Source of the DNA: Actinobacteria bacterium ATB1
Lineage (GTDB): Bacteria; Actinomycetota; Acidimicrobiia; UBA2766
Length of the DNA stretch: 28,421 nt
Direction: 5' to 3'
Assembly: GCA_021404985.1 (NCBI GenBank)
Contig: QWHP01000001.1
Location: 1 to 28,421, forward strand
Both the position numbers and the translations under genes were made by a program. The notes below the pieces were generated by a model. It was not told the DNA's origin. It saw nothing but the letters and a program-made list of their open reading frames with translations, and did no database searches. Shown here one piece after another: positions 23,178-28,421 of the stretch. Within the stretch, counting starts at the first letter, position 1; each line of letters starts with the position of its first letter.

Positions 23178-23564
23178 TCATCCCGATTCGTCGAGATAGC
23201 CACGATATCCGGCTGCGTCGAGCAGCCCGTCGAGCGCAGCCGAGTCGTCGGGGTCGACGAGGATGAGCCAACCCTCACCGTAAGGGTCAGAGTTCACCAG
23301 TTCCGGGGCATCCTCGAGGGACTCGTTGACCGCAGTCACGGTCCCGCTGAGGGGTGCGTAGAGATCCGAGACGGATTTCGTCGACTCGACCTCGCCGAAC
23401 ACGTCGCCGGCGGTCACGAGGTCTCCCGTTTCGGGAACCTGTACGAAGACAACGTCCCCGAGGGCGTTCTGCGCGAAGTCCGTGATCCCCACGCGCACCT
23501 GTCCGCCCTCGAGTCGGGCCCACTCGTGCTCCTTCGTGTACCGGAGATCCTCTGGAATGTTCAT
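23178..23564 (-). CDS. gcvH: Glycine cleavage system H-protein
   Basis: 128 residues from ATG 23564 with AGGGGAGA upstream. It carries the aminomethyl group between P-, T- and L-proteins on a lipoyl arm. The lipoylated Lys is K63 in GEVESTKSVSDLYAP. YTKEHEWARLEG at the N-terminus and DPYGEGWLILV near the end are standard. It lies between the sugar-nucleotide fusion gene (94-bp gap with promoter and hairpin) and garA (51-bp gap), the same relative place as in mycobacteria. Confidence 0.96.
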   Translation of the reverse strand: MNIPEDLRYTKEHEWARLEGGQVRVGITDFAQNALGDVVFVQVPETGDLVTAGDVFGEVESTKSVSDLYAPLSGTVTAVNESLEDAPELVNSDPYGEGWLILVDPDDSAALDGLLDAAGYRGYLDESG

Positions 23565-23595
23565 GCTCTCCCCTGTCACTTCGTAGGCCGGGGTT

Positions 23596-23624
23596 CTCGA
23601 TCGGTGCCTGGCGCACCGGTCGAG
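23596..23624 (-). promoter_or_regulatory. Stem-loop in the predicted gcvH leader
   Basis: Twelve-base arms (CTCGACCGGTGC and GCACCGATCGAG on the minus strand) enclose the loop GCCAG, with one C-A mismatch. The stem begins one base after the transcript start predicted from TATCTT. It may stabilise or regulate the 5' end of gcvH mRNA, or terminate upstream transcription. It is not a glycine riboswitch. Confidence 0.4.
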
Positions 23625-23631
23625 CCGGATC

Positions 23632-23637
23632 AAGATA
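23632..23637 (-). promoter_or_regulatory. -10 hexamer TATCTT of gcvH
   Basis: TATCTT on the minus strand predicts a start at 23625 and a leader of about 61 bases ending in the AGGGGAGA site. No -35 is visible. Confidence 0.4.
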
Positions 23638-23658
23638 GCTGGATACCCGACGCCGACC

Positions 23659-26145
23659 CTATGAGGTCACGATATCCTCGATCTGCTCGCGGTACTCCGC
23701 TGCGATGTCCCTCGCCACATCGTCGCTCTCGGCCTCGGCCGTGACGTGGCAGACGGGTTCCTCGGGATCGGGGAGGACGAGGACCCAGGAGTCGGGACCG
23801 ACGAGGCCCGAGACCTTGATCCCGTCGAGGAGCGTCACTCGGGAAGGGTCGCTCCGCTCGACGAGAGTCCGCATGACCGTCCCCTTGCGCTCCCAGGGGG
23901 TGTGAACCGTCTCCTTGACGAGGTGCACCGGGGGCAGAGCGTCCACGACCGACGACAGGCGGTCGGTGCGGCGCGAGACGAGCTCCAGGGTGAGGAGGCA
24001 CTGGGCCATCGCGTCGTACCCCGTCTGGAAGCGAGGGAGGATCACACCCGTTGTGTCGATGGCCAGGATGACACCCGCTTCCTGGGCTGCAGCCATCAGT
24101 GCCGGCGCCGACGTCTGGCTCCACACGACCTTGCAACCTGCCGCAGCGGCGAGCCGTGCGGCGTGCGCCGATGCGTCGACGGGCAGGACGACCGTACCCC
24201 CGGGATGCGCCTCCCCCATGAGCTGTACGTACAGGAGAGTCTGCTGGTCGGGCATGACTATCCGGCCGAAATCGTCGAGGAGGACCGCTGTTTCTCCTGC
24301 GTCGTCGATTGCCATGCCGAAAGCAGACCCCGAGGTGCGGACGAGTTCACCGAGCCGGATCAGATCTGCCTCGGGCTGGAAAGCCCTCGTCCTCTCGGTT
24401 GTGTAGGGGTTGATCGCCAGAACGTCGGCCTCGACACGCGACAGCACCTCGGGGAAGACCAAGGATGCGCTGCCGTAGGCGTAGTCGAGGACGACCTTGG
24501 GATTGGCCGCGTTGATCGAGTCTGTGTCTATCGCCTCGATCAACCCGTTCACGTAGAACTCCGCTGCCCGTGGGGGATAGAAGATCTCCCCCATCTCGTC
24601 GTAGAGGGCCCGCCGGAAATCCTCCTTGGCGAAGTTGCGCTCGATCTTTCTCTGTGCGGCCTCGGCGATGTCCGTCCCGTCGGGGGCGAAGAATCGGATC
24701 TCGACGACCTGCGGGTCGTCAGGGTCGGCACGCAGCGTCACCCCGCCGAACGTGCGCGCCGCTTGGAATCGGGTCAGGGGAACGGTCGAGATCTCCAGGT
24801 CGTCCACGCTCACGCCGGCGGCGTTCAAGCCGGCCATGAAGGCGCGCTTCAAGGCGCGGGCAGCCCTGCTCGCGTTGCGACTGCAGGTGACCGTGACGCT
24901 CTTGTCGAGGGTCGAGGCATACGCCATCGCGAGCCGAACGGCGAGCTGAGGTGTGATGTCGACGTTGGCTAAGCCGCGAACGCCGGACCTGCCGAACAGG
25001 CTCCTGGCGGCACCCGACTCCCACACAACCGACGTGTTGACGATTGCCCCGGCCTCGACGCGCTTGAAGGGGTACACCTTGACCGCCGGGTTGAGTACCG
25101 CTCCCTCCCCGATCGAACAGCCGTCCCCTACCACGGCGTCAGGTTCAATTCGGACCTGTTCGCGAACGTCTGATCCCTTCCCCATGATGCCGCCCCGGCT
25201 CTTCACCTGGCGCCCGATGTACACGTTGTCGAAGACGAGCGTGCGCGTCAGCACCGACTCGTCACCGACTGCGACGTTGTCACCGATCACCGTGTACTCG
25301 CGTATGCGCGCCCCGCGGCCTATCCGGCAGTTGTTCCCGATGAGCGCAGGTCCCTCGACGTCCACGTCGGGTCCGAGCTCGACGTCGGTTCCCTGCCAGA
25401 CCCTGTCGCTGACCTCGAAGCCGGGGACGGCAACGTCAACACGCCCGTCGAGTACGTCACGCTGCGCCTTCATGAACGCCTCGATGGTGCCGACGTCCTC
25501 CCAGTAGCCCTGGGAGACGTGGCCATTGACCGTCAATCCCGCCTTGAGCATCCGTGGGAACACATCGTGGGAGAAGTCGACGACCTCGTCAGGGGGGATG
25601 AAGTCGAAGACCTCGGGCTCGAGGACGTAGATCCCGGTGTTCACCGTGTCGGAGAACACCTGTCCCCAAGTCGGTTTCTCGAGGAACCTCTCGACGGAGC
25701 CGTCCTCGCGTGTGATGACGATCCCGAACTCGAGCGGGTTCTCCGCGTTGTAGAGGACGATCGTCGCGATGGAAGCCTTCGCCCGGTGGGCAGCCACGAT
25801 CGACGTGATGTCGAAGTCACAGAGCGCATCTCCCGAGATCACGAGGAAGGTGTCGTCGAGAAGGTGCCGGGCATTCCCCACGGATCCGGCCGTCCCGAGC
25901 GGCGACTCCTCTACTGCGTACTCGAGGGAGACGTCGAAGTCGGACCCGTCCCCGAAGTGGTTCTGGATCATCCCGGCGAGAAACTGAACCGTGGCGACGA
26001 AGTTCCCAATGCCGTGCCGGGCGCAGAGGGCGATGATGTGTTCCATCATCGGGACGTTCGCCACGGGCAACATCGGCTTTGGGGTGTTGGAGGTGAGCGG
26101 CCGCAACCTGCTGCCCTCTCCGCCGGCCATGATGACTGCCTTCAT
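23659..26145 (-). CDS. Mannose-1-phosphate guanylyltransferase-like / degenerate phosphomannomutase-like fusion
   Basis: 828 residues from ATG 26145, which overlaps the pgsA stop as ATGA. Residues 1-235 are a nucleotidyltransferase: MAGGEGSRLRPLT, KPMLPV, the metal Asp in ISGDALCDF, and EKPTWG. A left-handed beta-helix follows (about 250-375). Residues 385-828 have the phosphohexomutase fold but not its active site: where TASHNP is expected there is TLRADPDDP (470-478), and the Mg loop DGDADR is replaced by DDAGET (614-619). Such fusions occur in actinobacteria and cyanobacteria. The N-terminal enzyme probably makes an NDP-sugar, most likely GDP-mannose, and the mutase part may be structural or regulatory. 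Overlap with pgsA suggests a link to mannosylated phospholipids, which is inference. Confidence 0.88.
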   Translation of the reverse strand: MKAVIMAGGEGSRLRPLTSNTPKPMLPVANVPMMEHIIALCARHGIGNFVATVQFLAGMIQNHFGDGSDFDVSLEYAVEESPLGTAGSVGNARHLLDDTFLVISGDALCDFDITSIVAAHRAKASIATIVLYNAENPLEFGIVITREDGSVERFLEKPTWGQVFSDTVNTGIYVLEPEVFDFIPPDEVVDFSHDVFPRMLKAGLTVNGHVSQGYWEDVGTIEAFMKAQRDVLDGRVDVAVPGFEVSDRVWQGTDVELGPDVDVEGPALIGNNCRIGRGARIREYTVIGDNVAVGDESVLTRTLVFDNVYIGRQVKSRGGIMGKGSDVREQVRIEPDAVVGDGCSIGEGAVLNPAVKVYPFKRVEAGAIVNTSVVWESGAARSLFGRSGVRGLANVDITPQLAVRLAMAYASTLDKSVTVTCSRNASRAARALKRAFMAGLNAAGVSVDDLEISTVPLTRFQAARTFGGVTLRADPDDPQVVEIRFFAPDGTDIAEAAQRKIERNFAKEDFRRALYDEMGEIFYPPRAAEFYVNGLIEAIDTDSINAANPKVVLDYAYGSASLVFPEVLSRVEADVLAINPYTTERTRAFQPEADLIRLGELVRTSGSAFGMAIDDAGETAVLLDDFGRIVMPDQQTLLYVQLMGEAHPGGTVVLPVDASAHAARLAAAAGCKVVWSQTSAPALMAAAQEAGVILAIDTTGVILPRFQTGYDAMAQCLLTLELVSRRTDRLSSVVDALPPVHLVKETVHTPWERKGTVMRTLVERSDPSRVTLLDGIKVSGLVGPDSWVLVLPDPEEPVCHVTAEAESDDVARDIAAEYREQIEDIVTS

Positions 26146-26783
26146 GTGCCCGCCGCCTGGCCCCGGATGCGCTCGAGCGCCGTCCTGGCGTCCTGGACGT
26201 AGACGAAGACCGTGTACCAGCCGAGAACGGCGCCGAGAACACCGCAGATCCACCCCGCGCCCCGCAGGACCAGGGGCACGATCTCACCGAGGCCCTCGGT
26301 CCAGGTTGCGCCGAGGAAGAGGGCGAAGGTGAACATGACGAACGTGGCCGCCCACTTGCCCGCATAGCGCACCTCGAGTTGCACGCCCTTCGCCTTGTAG
26401 TAGATCGCGATGACGGATACGACAATCTCGCGAGCGGCCAGGACGAGCACGAGTGGCGAGGGGACCGTGCCGCGTACCGTCACCGCGATCGCCACGCCAA
26501 GTAGCAACGCTCGGTCTGCCACAGGGTCGAGCATCTTGCCGAGGGCGCTGACCTGGTCGAGACGTCGGGCGAGGCGGCCGTCCACGAAGTCGGTACCGGC
26601 GATGAGACCGAAGGTCAGGACTGCCGCGAGATCACGCTCGGCCAGGATCAGCCACATGAGCGCGGGGATCGCTGCAATGCGGACGAACGTGAGGACGTTG
26701 GGGATCGTGAGCACCCTCGTCGAGACGACCTCGGCCTGAAGGGTCGTCTCGACGCGTGTGGTATGGGATTCCGGCTCGCGCAT
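26142..26783 (-). CDS. pgsA: CDP-alcohol phosphatidyltransferase (PgsA-type)
   Basis: 213 residues from ATG 26783, eight bases after TATCGT. The CDP-alcohol motif is complete: D65, D68, G69, A72, R73, G82, D86 and D90 in GTDFVDGRLARRL and ALGKMLDPVAD. About six membrane helices follow the soluble N-terminus. PgsA makes phosphatidylglycerol phosphate. Some actinobacterial paralogues, including those in the gcvH-garA block, are less sure in substrate, and inositol-phosphate synthases share the motif. It is translationally coupled to the guanylyltransferase-like gene downstream. Confidence 0.88.
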   Translation of the reverse strand: MREPESHTTRVETTLQAEVVSTRVLTIPNVLTFVRIAAIPALMWLILAERDLAAVLTFGLIAGTDFVDGRLARRLDQVSALGKMLDPVADRALLLGVAIAVTVRGTVPSPLVLVLAAREIVVSVIAIYYKAKGVQLEVRYAGKWAATFVMFTFALFLGATWTEGLGEIVPLVLRGAGWICGVLGAVLGWYTVFVYVQDARTALERIRGQAAGT

Positions 26784-26791
26784 TTGCCCAC

Positions 26792-26797
26792 ACGATA
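26792..26797 (-). promoter_or_regulatory. -10 hexamer TATCGT, near-leaderless start of pgsA
   Basis: TATCGT on the minus strand lies exactly eight bases before ATG 26783. There is no ribosome binding site. Confidence 0.45.
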
Positions 26798-26899
26798 GGC
26801 AAGGGCGCCTGTGGATCCGCCCCGGACCGTGCTGAGCCGCCGGCGACGTCGATGCGGGGCGCAGCTGTGCAACACCGCGGGGTGGATGATGGGATTCGG

Positions 26900-26905
26900 T
26901 AGAGT
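26900..26905 (+). promoter_or_regulatory. -10 hexamer TAGAGT, leaderless start of the lipoprotein gene
   Basis: TAGAGT, six bases (GCCGCG), then GTG 26912. The 128-bp gap to divergent pgsA holds both promoters. Confidence 0.5.
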
Positions 26906-26911
26906 GCCGCG

Positions 26912-27577
26912 GTGCCCAACGAATGCAGCCCTCGGACCGTCGGGAGAATCGCAGTCGCCCTGCTCGCGTTGGCGTTCTTGCTGTCGTGCGGAAGCAGTGA
27001 GCCCGACGGGGGCGATGCGGACACGGCGAACTCGACGCAGCTCGATGATCTCGAGATGACCACGAGTACGGGGAGTGGCGCTGACACGACCGACGGGGCA
27101 CGACCCTCCAGAGCCTCGTTCAGTTGTGAGGAACAGACGGGAGGGGACGACGGCACCTGGTACCTCGTCGAGATTCGCGAAGCGTCGCACGAGGGATTCG
27201 ACCGGGTGATCTTCGAGTTCGAGCCCGTCGATACGCAGAGCAGCGGGGTACCACGGTACGACGCCAGGCTGGCCCGGCCTCCCTTCAAGGAGGATCCGTC
27301 CGATCTTCCCTTGACGCTCGACGCACCAGTGGCGGTGGGGATCACCTTCCTCAACGCCACCGGAGTCGACCTCTCCGGAAGCGAGCCTCGGATCGTGTAC
27401 GAGGGGCCGAAGGAGATCGAGACCGATCACAGCCCCGTGACGGACGTGGTGCAGGCCGGTGACTTCGAGAACACCATGAGCTGGCTGCTCGGACTTGAGG
27501 GCCGGCGCTGCTTCGACGTCCTCACGCTCGATGACCCTCCTCGGATCGTCGTGGACGTCGACCACGGGGAGCACTAG
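26912..27577 (+). CDS. Lipoprotein with AMIN-like domain
   Basis: 221 residues from GTG 26912. A signal peptide (GRIAVALLALAFLLS) ends in a lipobox with C26, then an acidic Thr/Ser linker. The rest (about 80-221) resembles the AMIN-like beta domain of actinobacterial secreted proteins: VEIREASHEGFDRVIFEF in outline, FLNATGVDL, VVQAGDFENTMSWLLGLEG in outline, CFDVLTLDDPPRIVVDV in outline. AMIN domains usually target proteins to the envelope or bind glycan. It should be anchored outside the membrane. There is no downstream partner gene in the window. Confidence 0.8.
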   Translation: MPNECSPRTVGRIAVALLALAFLLSCGSSEPDGGDADTANSTQLDDLEMTTSTGSGADTTDGARPSRASFSCEEQTGGDDGTWYLVEIREASHEGFDRVIFEFEPVDTQSSGVPRYDARLARPPFKEDPSDLPLTLDAPVAVGITFLNATGVDLSGSEPRIVYEGPKEIETDHSPVTDVVQAGDFENTMSWLLGLEGRRCFDVLTLDDPPRIVVDVDHGEH

Positions 27578-27907
27578 TGGCTGGTGTGAAACGGTCGCAG
27601 GTCACCAAGGCCAGCCAACGCCCGGGGGTTTGGGGGGTAGCTGCCCGTTGCAACGAGCTCGTGACCGGCACGTTCACACCGAAAGCAAAGGGCAGCGAAC
27701 CCCCCTCTTCGAATGGCCGGCGGTTCGCAGGCGGAAATGGCATGTTCGACACCAGGCTCCTGGTGGCCGGTCGCTGCGATCCTCGGGAGGTCGGACTGCC
27801 GGAGGACGTCGCCCGCTGTGTTGCTCCTTCTCCTCGTGGAGCTGCGACCATTCGCCCTCGTCTCGCCTCGAGAGAGACGCACCTGACCCGCCGTCACCGT
27901 ACGCCCA
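27578..27907. other. 330-bp stretch with no recognised gene
   Basis: There is an open frame across it in one phase, but its translation is basic, low in complexity and without family features. Two overlapping 10-bp palindromes, CGTTGCAACG (27646-27655) and ACGAGCTCGT (27653-27662), and a G-rich run at 27623-27638 are the only structures seen. No tRNA fold, terminator with T tract or good promoter was found. Confidence 0.5.
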
Positions 27908-28421
27908 ATGAGAGAAGACGAGCTGGCTGAGGTGACGGCGGTTGCTGCCCGGGCGTTCTGGCATGACCCACTGATCGACTTCTTCGCCCGCGACCTCCTC
28001 CACGAATACCGGCTTCTGCCGGGGTCGTTCTCGTCGCTGTTCGCCGACCTCGCATGTCCCGCCGGGGGCGCCGCGATCGCCGAGTCCCGCGGATGACCCC
28101 GAGCCGTGGCCGGATGGTTGGCACCGGGTGGGTACCCGAGGGGAACAGGTCGCGAGCTGCGCTACACGCTGCGGGCCTTTTCCGTCCTGGGCCGCATCCG
28201 GAACCGGGCGAAGGCACTCCGCCTCTTCATGGAGGTCGAACGGCGCCACCCGAGGGAGCCGCATTGGTACCTGGCGCTCCTGGCCACCGATCCCTCTGCG
28301 CAGGGACGCGGTCTCGGTACGGCACTCCTCGCTCCGGTCCTGGAGCAGTGCGATCGCGAGGGAATCCCCGCCTACACCGAGACCCAGAAGAAGGACAACG
28401 TCTCCTGGTACGCGCGTTCGG
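27908..28421 (+). pseudogene. GNAT-family acetyltransferase with in-frame TGA, cut by window edge
   Basis: ATG 27908 opens MREDELAEVTAVAARAFWHD in outline, then DPLIDFFARDLL and ACPAGGAAIAESRG. At 28094-28096 the frame meets TGA, then goes on without a shift as PRAVAGWLAPGGYPRG, and later EPHWYLALLATDPSAQGRGL with the acetyl-CoA loop QGRGLG and YTETQKKDNVSWYAR. Both sides are needed for a normal GNAT domain, so this is one gene with a nonsense codon or a base error. TGA is used as a true stop elsewhere in the window. The substrate cannot be predicted. The start has no ribosome binding site and is uncertain. Confidence 0.7.

Noticed and set aside
23565..23658. Possible glycine riboswitch before gcvH
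   Set aside because: The 94-bp gap is too short for a tandem aptamer, and only a single stem-loop without the conserved core is seen.
27700..27745. TTCGAA and GGTTCG motifs suggesting a tRNA T-loop
   Set aside because: The flanking bases do not pair into a T stem and no acceptor or anticodon arm can be drawn.
27577..27930. 117-codon open frame after the lipoprotein gene
   Set aside because: Basic, low-complexity translation with no family features, and it runs into the GNAT start in another frame. High-G+C sequence often gives such open frames.

Overview
The window is a densely coded, high-G+C bacterial chromosome segment, almost certainly from an actinomycete-type organism (Actinomycetota; an uncultured Acidimicrobiia-like lineage is my guess, not shown). 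The evidence is a CarD regulator, a BldC-type small MerR-like regulator, the actinobacterial form of SerC, many GTG starts, and a gene block (pgsA, gcvH, a GarA-like FHA protein, an FtsR-like MerR protein, a DUF151 nuclease and a second MerR protein) that matches the Rv1822-Rv1832 neighbourhood of Mycobacterium tuberculosis as I remember it. I see no rRNA, tRNA, CRISPR array, insertion sequence or prophage.

Layout. 1-667: the end of a frameshifted, probably membrane-anchored unknown protein. 716-2527: a metallo-beta-lactamase-fold hydrolase and a crotonase behind an 18-bp palindrome. 2553-4131: an ABC1/UbiB-family atypical kinase with a good promoter. 4156-6396 (minus): a membrane sensor that looks like a hybrid histidine kinase but has lost its phospho-accepting His and ATP-binding residues and keeps one intact receiver. 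6544-7780: a broken CNNM/CorC-type transporter gene. 7831-10424 (minus): thiolase, lysoplasmalogenase-like protein and carD. 10589-13340: bldC-like gene, a minus-strand membrane protein, then serC and acyP overlapping by 4 bp. 13400-15078 (minus): xseA-xseB. 15211-17137: a four-helix membrane protein, possibly coupled to a short upstream ORF, and an alpha/beta hydrolase.

17238-26783 is an unbroken minus-strand run read from right to left: pgsA, a GDP-mannose pyrophosphorylase-like/phosphomannomutase-like fusion, gcvH, garA-like, ftsR-like, dac (D,D-carboxypeptidase), hpt, DUF151, merR, a small PD-(D/E)XK-like protein and gcvT. It joins glycine cleavage, phospholipid synthesis, cell-wall precursor and peptidoglycan trimming, purine salvage and several regulators. 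26912-27577 is an AMIN-like lipoprotein, and 27908-28421 a GNAT acetyltransferase interrupted by one in-frame TGA.

The most striking window-wide signal is in the starts. Six genes have a TAnnnT hexamer exactly six bases before their start codon, and three more have it exactly eight before. This is the pattern expected of leaderless or nearly leaderless mRNAs, and it lets several start codons be reassigned. Three genes (the left-edge ORF, the CNNM gene and the GNAT gene) carry frameshifts or stops; draft-assembly errors and real decay cannot be told apart from the sequence alone.
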